Source: DATMER01 sp963741305 (lineage in GTDB: Bacteria; Acidobacteriota; Thermoanaerobaculia; Multivoradales; UBA5704). Taken from it: DNA of 64,000 bases. The notes under the pieces were generated by a model. It saw only the letters and a list, made by a program, of their open reading frames with translations, was not told the origin of the DNA and searched no databases. This document shows, one piece after another, positions 33,225-41,751 of this stretch. The translations under genes were made by a program, and so were the position numbers. The stretch is taken from contig CAVUHL010000003.1 of assembly GCA_963741305.1 (NCBI GenBank), forward strand, positions 7,130,001-7,194,000, in the 5' to 3' direction. How positions within the stretch are numbered: the stretch's first letter is position 1; the number at the start of each line of letters is the position of its first letter.

Positions 33225-33851
33225 ATGAACTCAACCATCAAGAATCGGAAAGCCGCGGTGTTTGGAGGCAGCCTCGCCGTTGTCGCGCTCATTGGGGGCA
33301 TTTCGTACGCGTCAATCCCTGACGCGGGTGGAGTCTTTCACGGTTGCATCAAAAAGGGGACGCTAAGGCTGATCGATAGAAACGCCGGTCAAACCTGCGG
33401 TCGTAATGAGACGGCGGTGACCTGGAATCAGCTTGGCCCACAAGGCCCGCAGGGCCCGCAAGGTTCGCAAGGTCCGCAGGGCCCGCAAGGCCCGCAAGGT
33501 CCGGCGGGAGCCGACCCAAACGGATGCGGCGATATCACTGATACGATCGTCGGAACCTGGAGCGTAACGAACTATGGCCACGAAACAACCGGGCGAGTCA
33601 CGTTCAACTTGGATGGGACCTACGTTGTTGACAACGGGACGTACGAAGCGGGCGGAACGTTCGCCGGCAATCTGGGTGGTACGTACAAGGTGGTTGAGCG
33701 GGGAGGAGCCATTCTTTTTAACTATGCGGATTGGACGACAGGCTTGCCCTGGGACCGCATCGCGGTGGTTCAGTGCGGAGCGCTCGATAGAATTGTGACC
33801 TCCGTAGCCGGACACACACACGGATATGAGAGCCTGACCAGGACTGACTAG
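33225..33851 (+). CDS. Secreted collagen-like repeat protein
   Basis: 208 residues, SD AAGGAAGCGAT. The N-terminal signal or anchor (VFGGSLAVVALIGGISYASI) is followed by VFHGCIKKGTLRLIDRN and ETAVTWNQLGPQG, a common lead-in for bacterial collagen-like proteins. Then come ten Gly-Pro-Gln type triplets (about 71-97) and a beta-rich C-terminal domain (GTWSVTNYGHETTGRVTFN, GGTYKVVERGGAILFNY). Collagen triplets trimerise into a stalk; surface display is inferred. Confidence 0.75.
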   Translation: MNSTIKNRKAAVFGGSLAVVALIGGISYASIPDAGGVFHGCIKKGTLRLIDRNAGQTCGRNETAVTWNQLGPQGPQGPQGSQGPQGPQGPQGPAGADPNGCGDITDTIVGTWSVTNYGHETTGRVTFNLDGTYVVDNGTYEAGGTFAGNLGGTYKVVERGGAILFNYADWTTGLPWDRIAVVQCGALDRIVTSVAGHTHGYESLTRTD

Positions 33852-33904
33852 GTGCAAAGTCTTCCGGCGTTCCCGAAAAACCAATTTCAACAGGAGTTTG
33901 GACT

Positions 33905-34171
33905 ATGTCAGTTCACGATCTTACGGGTGATTGGAATGGGGCTTTCATCCAGCAAGCTGGTAACCAAGTCAGCATCGCGCCCGACTGGAGTAAAATCGAT
34001 CCGGCCACGGCCCCTTGGACAGCGGGTACTGGCACACTCACCGGAAATAGTTTGAACGTAGTGTTTTCGGGCGGTCGAGCACCAGTACCCGTAACATATA
34101 CAGGAAACGTAGCATCGGATGGTAGACGGATTTCGTGGTCGAATGGTACCGCTTGGACCAAGCTCCGGTAG
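33905..34171 (+). CDS. Small beta-rich protein of unknown function
   Basis: 88 residues with SD AGGAGTTTGGACT. The sequence is strand-turn-strand: LTGDWNGAFIQQAGNQVSIA, GTGTLTGNSLNVVFSGG and VPVTYTGNVASDGRRISWSN. It resembles a short lipocalin-like or META-like beta barrel half. No signal peptide. It follows the collagen-like gene by 53 bp on the same strand, so co-transcription is possible. Confidence 0.55.
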   Translation: MSVHDLTGDWNGAFIQQAGNQVSIAPDWSKIDPATAPWTAGTGTLTGNSLNVVFSGGRAPVPVTYTGNVASDGRRISWSNGTAWTKLR

Positions 34172-34173
34172 AG

Positions 34174-34283
34174 CTCAGACCTCTCGGAGCGGTAGTCTTC
34201 CTGCTCGTCGATGACGTAGACTCCTGCATGCGGAGCTCGTCGCGAAGGGCAACAGCATTCGCTTCGTCCGGGAGGGTGTATGA
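34174..34283 (+). pseudogene. Decayed VOC-family gene tail
   Basis: LGAVVFLLVDDVD in one frame continues as LLHAELVAKGNSIRFVREGV in another, with the stop TGA overlapping the ATG of the intact VOC gene (ATGA). Together these are the last strand-helix-strand of a glyoxalase/VOC protein with one frameshift and no 5' part. It suggests an old tandem VOC pair, now reduced to one gene. Confidence 0.45.
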
Positions 34284-34645
34284 AGATGAACAGATTGATA
34301 CCGATGCTGCCGGTCAAGAGCATGCCGGCGAGCGTGGACTTCTACTGCGGGATGCTGGGTTTCGAGGTCGAGAATAGAAACGACGATTGGGGCTGGGCAA
34401 TGCTCCGATTCGACGAGTGTCGATTGATGGTGGATCAGTCGATCAACTCGCACTCGGACAAGCCCCGCGACTCGATCCTCTATCTGTATCCTGACGACAT
34501 CGTCGAGTATCACCGGCAAGTACGGAAAAATGGCTTGGCTGTGCCAGAGCTGACCGTTACTTTCTACGGCCTCACGGAGTTTCGGATTGACGATCCGGAC
34601 GGCAATCGATTGTGGATCGGACAGAACACGCCGGCGGAGGCGTGA
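34280..34645 (+). CDS. VOC (glyoxalase/bleomycin-resistance-like) protein
   Basis: 121 residues. RLIPMLPVKSMPASVDFYCG and MLGFEVENRNDDWGWAMLRF form the first beta-alpha-beta module; YLYPDDIVEYHRQVRKNGL and EFRIDDPDGNRLWIGQ the second. DPDGNRLWIG is the usual VOC end. Metal ligands are uncertain, so it could be a lyase, a dioxygenase-like enzyme or an antibiotic-binding protein. SD GGAGGG. It is 2 bp from the following hydrolase start. Confidence 0.82.
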   Translation: MKMNRLIPMLPVKSMPASVDFYCGMLGFEVENRNDDWGWAMLRFDECRLMVDQSINSHSDKPRDSILYLYPDDIVEYHRQVRKNGLAVPELTVTFYGLTEFRIDDPDGNRLWIGQNTPAEA

Positions 34646-34647
34646 CC

Positions 34648-35490
34648 GTGCATCGCTCTCTTGTTCCAATCGCGATGCTGCTGGCGAACGTGTCAACCCT
34701 TCAAGCGAAGCCGCTCGAGAGCGGCCATGCTCCGGTCAACGGCATCGACATGTACTACGAAGTGCATGGTCGCAGAGACGGCGTTCCGCTTGTTCTGCTT
34801 CACGGCGGCGGGTCCACCATTGAGGTGACGTTCAGCAAGGTGCTCCCGGTCTTCGCCAGGAGCCGCAAGGTCATCGCAGTGGAGGAGCAAGGGCACGGCC
34901 GTACAACCGACCGTGATCAGCCCGTCACGTTCGAGTCCTCCGCGGACGACGTTGCGGCCCTCCTTCGCCACCTCAAGGTCGAGAAGGCGGACCTCTTCGG
35001 GTTCAGCAATGGGGCCAGCGTCGCCCTCCAGGTCGCCATACGGCATCCCCAACTCGTGCGCAAGCTGATCTTCGCTTCATCCATGACCAAACGGGACGGC
35101 GCGCAGCCGCAGTTGTGGGAATTCATGAAGAAGGCGGACTTCTCGAACATGCCGCAGCCGCTCAAAGACGCGTTCTTGCGGGTGAACCCGGACGCGCAGA
35201 AGCTCAAGACCATGCATGACAAGGATGCGGCCAGAATGCAGAGCTTCAAGGATGTACCGGACGACTTGCTTCGGTCGGTCCGCGCACCGACGTTGATCGT
35301 CCTTGGAGATCAGGACGTCGTGAAACCTGAACATGCCGTCGAGTTGACTCGCCTGATTTCGGGTGCGCGCCTGCTGGTCCTGCCCGGTGGACACGGGGAC
35401 TATCTTGGCGAGGCTGTCATGACGCAGAAGGAAACCCGCTATCCCGAGCTGACCGCGCGGCTGATCGAGGAGTTCCTCGACTCCCAATAG
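34648..35490 (+). CDS. Alpha/beta hydrolase, probably exported
   Basis: 280 residues from a GTG 8 nt after GGAGG; another GTG at 34642 is too close to the SD. The N-terminus (LVPIAMLLANVSTLQA) looks like a weak signal peptide. The hydrolase fold is complete: VLLHGGGSTIEV (oxyanion), LFGFSNGASVAL (Ser nucleophile), LIVLGDQDVV (acid) and VLPGGHGDYLGE (His). Closest in layout to small-molecule esterase or haloperoxidase-type hydrolases. It is part of the VOC-hydrolase-DinB-VOC run. Confidence 0.82.
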   Translation: MHRSLVPIAMLLANVSTLQAKPLESGHAPVNGIDMYYEVHGRRDGVPLVLLHGGGSTIEVTFSKVLPVFARSRKVIAVEEQGHGRTTDRDQPVTFESSADDVAALLRHLKVEKADLFGFSNGASVALQVAIRHPQLVRKLIFASSMTKRDGAQPQLWEFMKKADFSNMPQPLKDAFLRVNPDAQKLKTMHDKDAARMQSFKDVPDDLLRSVRAPTLIVLGDQDVVKPEHAVELTRLISGARLLVLPGGHGDYLGEAVMTQKETRYPELTARLIEEFLDSQ

Positions 35491-35499
35491 GAGAATCCC

Positions 35500-35985
35500 A
35501 TGTCAACGCTTGAGTTCTTCATCCGCCGGTTCAAGATAGAACGCCCGGCTTTCGTGAAGGTCATCCGTGCCCTTCCCAGCGAGAGGCTCGATTACAAGCC
35601 GCACGAGCGCAACAGCTCGGCGGGCGACATCGCATGGTTCCTGGCTCAGGAGCTGCGCGCGCTGGTACAGATGCTGGAGACGGGCGAGATCCAATGGGAA
35701 AACGTTCCGACTCCGGGCTCCCTCGACGAGATCGCCGCGAAGTACGAGTCTGCAGCAGACGACATGGAAAAGGCGCTGTCATCGGCCGACGATGCGAAGT
35801 GGGAGCAGGAGGGCAAGATGTACTTCGGCGGAAAGCTCATGAAGACGGCGCCGATCGGCGAGACGCTCTGGGACTTCTGGTTCGACGCCATCCACCACCG
35901 CGGCCAGCTCACCGCCTACCTTCGTCCGATGGGCGGCACGGTCCCGCCGGTCTATGGGCCCACGGCGGATACAAAGAACGGCTGA
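35500..35985 (+). CDS. DinB-family (DinB_2-like) protein
   Basis: 161 residues, SD AGGAGAATCCC. Four-helix-bundle pattern with metal-type histidines: LDYKPHERNSSAGDIAWFLA, a middle DEIAAKYESAADDMEKAL and the diagnostic FDAIHHRGQLTAYLRPMG. DinB-like proteins include thiol transferases (BSH/MSH-dependent) and many uncharacterised members. It sits 9 bp after the hydrolase gene and 4 bp before the next VOC gene, so probably in one operon. Confidence 0.82.
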   Translation: MSTLEFFIRRFKIERPAFVKVIRALPSERLDYKPHERNSSAGDIAWFLAQELRALVQMLETGEIQWENVPTPGSLDEIAAKYESAADDMEKALSSADDAKWEQEGKMYFGGKLMKTAPIGETLWDFWFDAIHHRGQLTAYLRPMGGTVPPVYGPTADTKNG

Positions 35986-35989
35986 GTTG

Positions 35990-36364
35990 ATGGCACTTTT
36001 CGAAGGTATCAACGTGGTCTCGATCCCGGTTCCGGACCTCGATCGAGCGCGCGAGTTCTACCGGGATGTCCTCGGTCTCGGTACGCCGATCTACGACCTT
36101 CCGGACGCAGGATGGATCGAGTTCGGCACCGGATCCGCCGCCGGAAACCTTGCGATCACTTCGGCTGAGCCCGGCTGGCATCCGAGTCCGGGAACGACGG
36201 TTGTGCTGAACACTCCCGACTGCCACCGCACGGCGGAACAGCTTCGCTCGCGAGGTGTGAAGTGTGATGAGCCGGTGATCTTCCCGGGCTACGTCACCTA
36301 CTGCACCTTCTACGATCCGTTTGGCAACCGGCTCCAGATGTGCAGCCCCGCTCCGGACGCGTGA
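35990..36364 (+). CDS. VOC-family protein (second)
   Basis: 124 residues starting MALFEGINVVSIPVPDLD. RAREFYRDVLGLGTPIY, TTVVLNTPDCHRTAEQL and YCTFYDPFGNRLQMCSP are the two VOC modules and the common DPFGNRLQM end. A single module pair implies a dimer with the active site at the interface. It is 4 bp downstream of the DinB gene. Substrate unknown. Confidence 0.82.
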   Translation: MALFEGINVVSIPVPDLDRAREFYRDVLGLGTPIYDLPDAGWIEFGTGSAAGNLAITSAEPGWHPSPGTTVVLNTPDCHRTAEQLRSRGVKCDEPVIFPGYVTYCTFYDPFGNRLQMCSPAPDA

Positions 36365-36483
36365 CCACAGGACACCAGGGACAGAGACGTCCTTGGTGTC
36401 CGGAAATGGATTGGGCAGAAGGCTCACACTCAACAAGAAGGTAGTTTGTGACTCGGAGATAGCCCACTCAGCCCGGAGGAGAC

Positions 36484-36976
36484 ATGAAGAGGATTTTTGT
36501 ATTGCTTCTGGTAAGCCTGACGATTGGTCTGGCTGCTGACGCGCAGCCAGGTAGATTTGCGTCTAAAAAGGAGCTGGTCGGCTATTGGGAGATGATTCCC
36601 ATCCCTAACTAACGCTGACAAGGTGAATAAGGAGAATCCTTGGCCGAGTGCCTTCCAGTGGTTTGGATTCTATGAAGATGGCTCGCTCGTGACGACGGGA
36701 TCCACCGACTATACGCCAGTGAGCGTGAAAAGCTTGGAGGAAACCTTCTCCATTCTGAAAGCCAGAGGCTTCAAGTACGAGTTTGCCCCGGACGGCCTCC
36801 TTGTGGTAACCGCGCCCGATTCGCCGGACTACCAGGAGGTGTGGGGAGTTAACCTCATCACAGAAGAGATTAAATCGGGGGAGATGGATGTCAAGCCAGG
36901 GGACCTACTGATGTCCCTTGCAGGTGGCGAGGATGGGGGGCCGGTATACTTTCGACATCTCAGGCGAGTCGAATGA
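36484..36976 (+). pseudogene. Small secreted protein, interrupted by a frameshift
   Basis: The first frame gives a signal peptide and start of the mature protein (MKRIFVLLLVSLTIGLAADA then SKKELVGYWEMIPIPN) and stops at about 36612. The other frame continues without a break (LTNADKVNKENPWPSAFQW, FGFYEDGSLVTTG, YEFAPDGLLVVTAP) to 36976. Together they make one ~160-residue exported lipocalin-like or META-like protein. One inserted or lost base near 36600 explains it, either a real pseudogene or a sequencing error. SD GGAGGAGAC precedes the ATG. Confidence 0.6.
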
Positions 36977-36980
36977 TGCT

Positions 36981-37517
36981 TCAGCGCGAGAGCAATGGCA
37001 TCGACGCCATTTGAGCCTGATGCGTCCACTTCCGCCCCCGGAGCGCTCGTTCTACCGAGGGGCGGACCGCCTCCAGCACCTCGATCATGTCGTCCGTGAT
37101 CGGGCGCGGGCGAAAATCGAAGTGGCAAAGGGTTCCCCAGGAGTGGCCCTTTGGAGTGAGCAGATGCACCGCGACATAGCAGAGCACGTTGTCCCGGGCT
37201 GCGTGTTGGAGCAGGCGTGGATCGGCTTGAGCATCCTCGATGCGGTAGGGCTTTTCGCTCAGCGACGTGAGCATGCAGTAGGACTCTTTCATCTTGACAT
37301 CCGCGCCAGCGCGGAGATCCGGGTTTCCGCGGTCGAAGAGCAGAACGCTTCTGACCCAGTCCTTCTCGAAGCGGTAGATGCCCGTGAAGCGATACTCGGT
37401 GGTCGAGTTGAGATAGCGGAGCGCTTCAAAGATCCCCTGGTCCCGAAGCACGTGCTCGAAATGGTCGACGATCTCGGTAACGGGAGAGAAGGAGAGTAGC
37501 TCTTTTTGGTACGGCAT
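36981..37517 (-). CDS. GAF-domain protein
   Basis: 178 residues with SD AGGAATCGA. FTGIYRFEKDWVRSVLLFDR, MKESYCMLTSLSEKPYRIED and HSWGTLCHFDFRPRPITDDM are strands and the closing helix of a stand-alone GAF domain, a small-molecule or redox sensor in signalling. No effector domain is attached. It lies next to the M14 peptidase and two-component genes on the same strand but is not overlapping, so a regulatory link is a guess. Confidence 0.78.
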   Translation of the reverse strand: MPYQKELLSFSPVTEIVDHFEHVLRDQGIFEALRYLNSTTEYRFTGIYRFEKDWVRSVLLFDRGNPDLRAGADVKMKESYCMLTSLSEKPYRIEDAQADPRLLQHAARDNVLCYVAVHLLTPKGHSWGTLCHFDFRPRPITDDMIEVLEAVRPSVERALRGRKWTHQAQMASMPLLSR

Positions 37518-37563
37518 TCGATTCCTAGCTTGTTCGACTCCTGGATGCTAACACGCCACAGAT

Positions 37564-40284
37564 CTAGAATCGTCCTCCCACTCCCGTGCTCGGGCCGTAG
37601 AGGATTGCGTTGAGCAGGAGCGGGGTCGTGGCCCTCCAGAAGAGACGGAAGGCGGGATCCTGGGCGAAGAGGACGACTCCTCCCTTGCCGCGGGTTTCCA
37701 TTCCTACGAGCAGCGAGCCGGAGAGGCGCTCTTCGGCTTCGGGCCAGGCGAAGCCGGCCACCACCGGATCGCCTTCCGCCACCAGAACGTCCTTGCGCGG
37801 ATCGCCCGTGGTCTTGAGCACGACCGTGCCCTCGTACAGCACCTTCGGCGACGTGCGCAGGCCCAGGGTCAAGGGATGGTTGGGCCGCATCTGCGTGGCC
37901 AGGATCGCACCCGGCGTGAAGATCGGGCGGCTCTCCAGGCTCTTCTCGGCCTCGGTCTGGCCGCCTTCCGGGTCTTCGTCCTCGCCGTTTTCTTCGCCGG
38001 CGCCCTTCTTTTCCGGCTCCCAGCTCTTGATCCCGGTCATCTCGTGCTTCTGCAGCCACTCGATCGAGTCGCCGATGGCGACCAGCACGCCCCCGGCCTT
38101 GACCCAGGCGTCCACCGCTTCCTGTCCGCGGGCGCCGAGCGCATCTTCGTAGTTGCCGCTCGGCAGGATCAGGACGTCCAGCTCCGAGAGGTCCACCTGG
38201 CCGAGCTGCGCCAGGTCCAGGCGGTCGTGCGGCACCCGGATCTGCTCGTCGAGGAGGTGCCAGAGGAATCCGAAGGAGGTGGGATCGACTCCCATCCCGC
38301 TCACGAGGCCCGCCCGGACCGGCTTCACTGCTTCGACTTCGTTGGAGCCGAGCGAGATCCCCTTCATCTCGAAGGAGGAGTCGATCGGCCGCGCCGTGAG
38401 GCCGCCGTCCACCAGGAGCTTCTGCACGGCCTCGCCCACGTTCTCTGGGTTGCCGCGGCGCGGGATGAACAGCGTGCCCGCCGGCAGCTCGCCGCTGGTA
38501 CCGGAGAGGCTGCCCAGGCTTCCCAGGCTGCCCATGGCGACCCGGTGGCGGATGCCGCGCTTCTGGAGCTCCGCCGCGAAACGGTAGGTGGCGATCCCCT
38601 GCGGCGGCACCAGGAAGCCGAGGCCGGCTTCGCTCTTGTTACCCTGAATGCCGCCCGCGACCTCGGTCATCGAGCGCAGGCCCGCGGGCGGGCTCGGGGC
38701 AACCCAGGTGTCCACGTTGAAGGCATAGGGGAGCGACCAGGCGGTGATGTCGTAGAACTGGGCGTTGAGGTTCTGCTCTAGCCGCTGGCGTTGGCGCTCG
38801 ACGAAGGACTCGCTCATCGGCGACTCGCGCTCGAGCAGCGCTTCGACCAGGTTGCCCAGCGGCTGGGTGGTCGAGACCACGTAGGTGCCGGGGGGGAAGC
38901 GCTTGACCGAATCGCCGCCCAGCTCGCCATCCTCATCGGTCAGGCTGCGCGCCGCGATCTCGGTGGCCTGGGTGGTCTGCTGCACCCGGATGCCGTGCAG
39001 GGCGAGCAGGTCAGCCAGGGCCCGCGACTCGGGCTGGTCCCCGGCCCAGAGGTAGGCCCGCGGCTCGGACGCGGCCTTGAGCCGGTTGGCCACGTAGTCT
39101 TCCAGTAGCCGGCGGCCGTTGGAGGAGGCCGTGCGCAGCGTGGCCATGGAGGTGGTCAGGTGGCGCGCCACCCGGTCGGCGAGCGTGAGGGTGGTGCCGT
39201 CCGGCAGGGCCAGCGCCAGCCCGCCCCGTCCGCCGCCCGCCATCTCGTAGGTCATGCCCACGGCGCCGCGCAGGCTCGGGTAGGAGTCGCCGTACCCGGG
39301 GTAGAAGAGGTCGTAGTTCTCCCCCTTGAAGTAGACCCAGCCGAGCTCGTCGAAGACTTCGGCGTTGCCGCGGCCGAAGGTCTCCAGCCAGGAGACGACC
39401 CGGCGGTCGATCTGCGGATGGATCGGCTCGGCCGCGGGGGGGAAGAAGTAGCTCGATTCGCTGCCCATCTCGTGGAAGTCCACGTAGACCTGCGGCTCCC
39501 AGGAGCGGTAGGCGGCGATCCGGCTGCGGGTCTCCTGCTGCGAGGCCCAGGCCCAGTCGCGGTTGAGGTCGATCAGATAGTGGTTCTGGCGGCCGCCCGG
39601 CCATGGCTCCCAGTGCTCGGCCGCGGAGCGGTTGGGGTTGGGCTCGAGCCCGCGCCGCTGCTCGAAGCTGCTGACGTAGCGCTCCCGGCCGTCGGGGTTC
39701 GAGAGCGGATCGATCAGGACGACCATGTTCTCCAGCGACTTGGCGATCGACCCCGTACCATCGCCCTGGCCGGCGGCGAGGAGGTACGCGACCCCCATGG
39801 CCGCCTCGGCCGAGGAGGATTCGTTGCCATGGACGCCGTACGCCAGCCAGACTACCAGCGGCGCGCGGCCCGTGATCCGGTCGCGCTCGGGCTCGGGGAG
39901 GTTGGTCGTATCGGCCAGGCGCTGGTGCTCCTGCCGGATCTCCTCCAGGCGCTGGATGTTCGCGGGGCTGCCGATGGCCACGAGCATCAGCGGCCGGCCT
40001 TCGTAGGTGCGGCCGTACTCCCACATCTTCACGCGCGGCGAGGTCGCGGCCAGCTGCTCCAGGTAGGCGACGATCCGGTCCCAATGGGTGAAGCGCGTCC
40101 CCAGGGGATAGCCCAGGAACGCGTCGGGGCGGGGGACCTTCTCGTCGACGGCCGGGAAATCGAGCGTCTCCCCGGCGGAGAGCGGCGCGATGATGCTGCC
40201 GGGACGGGACGGAGCCTGCGCCAGGACAGCGACAGGAAAAATCAGCGCCAGCACCAAGGCTGGAACGGACGACTTGCGGAACAT
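37564..40284 (-). CDS. Secreted M14-family zinc carboxypeptidase
   Basis: 906 residues with signal peptide (VPALVLALIFPVAVLAQAPS), starting at the ATG of MFRKSSV. The M14 catalytic domain covers about 60-400: zinc ligands in YGVHGNESSSAEAAM (HxxE), VDFHEMGSESSYFFPP (His) and substrate-binding DLNRDWAWA. The C-terminal half contains a glutamine-amidotransferase-like fold (LDVLILPSGNYEDALGARG, GGVLVAIGDSIEW) of unknown role and a short acidic linker (EENGEDEDPEGGQTE). It acts outside the cytoplasm on peptides. Long two-domain M14 proteins of this type are frequent in Acidobacteriota (from memory). Confidence 0.88.
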   Translation of the reverse strand: MFRKSSVPALVLALIFPVAVLAQAPSRPGSIIAPLSAGETLDFPAVDEKVPRPDAFLGYPLGTRFTHWDRIVAYLEQLAATSPRVKMWEYGRTYEGRPLMLVAIGSPANIQRLEEIRQEHQRLADTTNLPEPERDRITGRAPLVVWLAYGVHGNESSSAEAAMGVAYLLAAGQGDGTGSIAKSLENMVVLIDPLSNPDGRERYVSSFEQRRGLEPNPNRSAAEHWEPWPGGRQNHYLIDLNRDWAWASQQETRSRIAAYRSWEPQVYVDFHEMGSESSYFFPPAAEPIHPQIDRRVVSWLETFGRGNAEVFDELGWVYFKGENYDLFYPGYGDSYPSLRGAVGMTYEMAGGGRGGLALALPDGTTLTLADRVARHLTTSMATLRTASSNGRRLLEDYVANRLKAASEPRAYLWAGDQPESRALADLLALHGIRVQQTTQATEIAARSLTDEDGELGGDSVKRFPPGTYVVSTTQPLGNLVEALLERESPMSESFVERQRQRLEQNLNAQFYDITAWSLPYAFNVDTWVAPSPPAGLRSMTEVAGGIQGNKSEAGLGFLVPPQGIATYRFAAELQKRGIRHRVAMGSLGSLGSLSGTSGELPAGTLFIPRRGNPENVGEAVQKLLVDGGLTARPIDSSFEMKGISLGSNEVEAVKPVRAGLVSGMGVDPTSFGFLWHLLDEQIRVPHDRLDLAQLGQVDLSELDVLILPSGNYEDALGARGQEAVDAWVKAGGVLVAIGDSIEWLQKHEMTGIKSWEPEKKGAGEENGEDEDPEGGQTEAEKSLESRPIFTPGAILATQMRPNHPLTLGLRTSPKVLYEGTVVLKTTGDPRKDVLVAEGDPVVAGFAWPEAEERLSGSLLVGMETRGKGGVVLFAQDPAFRLFWRATTPLLLNAILYGPSTGVGGRF

Positions 40285-40368
40285 GACTCGTAGCCCTCTT
40301 TCAGGGGCCGGCGACAGGCGGCCCCAACCCGCAAACGCGGGGGAAATCACATCACAACCCATGTACGC

Positions 40369-41751
40369 TCAAGAAACGACGACGCTCTCCGAGGAGATGT
40401 TGAGCCTCTTCATCATCTCATGGAGAGTGGTTGGCTTGACCTGCAGCAGCTCGGCAGCCCGTTTCTGGACCCCATTCGAGGCCTGCAGCGCCTTGATGAT
40501 GATCTGGCGCTCGTACTCGCTGACCGCTTCCTTGAAGGCGATGCCGTTGGCCGGCAGCGTCGGCGGCGGCAGCCCCACCGACTCGGGGTTGCGCACGGAC
40601 GACGCCAGCAGGTCGACCCCGAGCACCTCGCCGGTGGAGAGCACGACCGCTCGCTCGATCACGTTCTCCAGCTCGCGGACGTTGCCGGGCCAGTGGTAGT
40701 CGAGCATCGCCTCCATCGCCTGGGGGGAGATGTCGCGGATCTGCTTCTCGTTCTCCCGCGCGTAGTAGGCGAGGAAGTGCTGGGCGAGGAGCGGGATGTC
40801 CTCCGTGCGCTTGCGCAGCGGCGGCAGGGTGATCGTGATCACGTTCAGGCGGTAGAAGAGGTCCTCGCGGAACTGGCCCTGTTGCACCGCGTTGTCCAGG
40901 TCGGCATTGGTCGCGGCGATGATCCGCACGTCCACCCGGATCGTCTCGACGCTGCCCAGGCGCATGAACTCCTTCTCCTGGATGACCCGCAGCAGCTTCG
41001 ACTGCGTGTCGATCGGGATGTTGCCGATCTCGTCGAAGAAGATCGAGCCGCCGGTGGCCATCTCGAACAGGCCCTTCTTGTTGGCCACGGCGCCGGTGAA
41101 CGCGCCCCGCAGGTGGCCGAAGAGGTTGCTCTCCAGCAGGTCGGCCGGCATGGAGCCCGAGTTGACCGTGATGAACGGCCCATGGGCGCGGCGCGAATGA
41201 TGGTGGATGGCCTTGGCCACCAGCTCCTTGCCCGTGCCGCTCTCGCCCAGCACCAGGATGTTGCTCTTGGACGGCGCGGCGAGCTGGATCAGCTCATAGA
41301 CCTGCTGCATCGGCTTGCCCTTGCCGATGATGTTGTCGAAGCCGAAGCGCTGCCGGAGCTGCTCGCGGAGGGATTTGTTCTCCGTCGCCAGGCGCCGCTG
41401 CTCCAGCCCCTTGCGGAGCGTGAGCAGGACCTCCTCGTTCTTGAACGGCTTGGCGATGTAGTGGAACGCTCCCTCGCGCATGGCCTCGATGGCCGTCTCG
41501 ATCGAGGAGAAGGCAGTGATCACCACCACCACCACGTCCGCGTGGCGCCGGCGCATCTCCTTGAGCACCTGCATGCCGTGCATGCCGGGCAGCATGAGGT
41601 CGAGGAGGACGAGGTCGACGTCCTCGCGGTCGAGGACTTCCAGCCCCTCCTCGCCGGAGTACGCGGAGTGGGTGACGTGCCCCTCTTTCCGGAGGAGCGC
41701 AGTGAGGACGTCCTGCAGGACTTCCTCGTCGTCGATGATGAGTACGTTCAT
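40369..41751 (-). CDS. Sigma-54-dependent response regulator, NtrC family
   Basis: 460 residues. Receiver domain (1-120) with phospho-acceptor Asp in LVLLDLMLPG. AAA+ domain with Walker A GESGTGKE, sigma-54 contact loop GAFTGA (HLRGAFTGAVAN) and Walker B SIFFDEIGN. C-terminal Fis-type HTH (QIIIKALQASNGVQKRAAEL). It activates sigma-54 promoters after phosphorylation. The ATG overlaps the sensor kinase stop (ATGA), so kinase and regulator are a coupled two-component system. Confidence 0.95.
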   Translation of the reverse strand: MNVLIIDDEEVLQDVLTALLRKEGHVTHSAYSGEEGLEVLDREDVDLVLLDLMLPGMHGMQVLKEMRRRHADVVVVVITAFSSIETAIEAMREGAFHYIAKPFKNEEVLLTLRKGLEQRRLATENKSLREQLRQRFGFDNIIGKGKPMQQVYELIQLAAPSKSNILVLGESGTGKELVAKAIHHHSRRAHGPFITVNSGSMPADLLESNLFGHLRGAFTGAVANKKGLFEMATGGSIFFDEIGNIPIDTQSKLLRVIQEKEFMRLGSVETIRVDVRIIAATNADLDNAVQQGQFREDLFYRLNVITITLPPLRKRTEDIPLLAQHFLAYYARENEKQIRDISPQAMEAMLDYHWPGNVRELENVIERAVVLSTGEVLGVDLLASSVRNPESVGLPPPTLPANGIAFKEAVSEYERQIIIKALQASNGVQKRAAELLQVKPTTLHEMMKRLNISSESVVVS

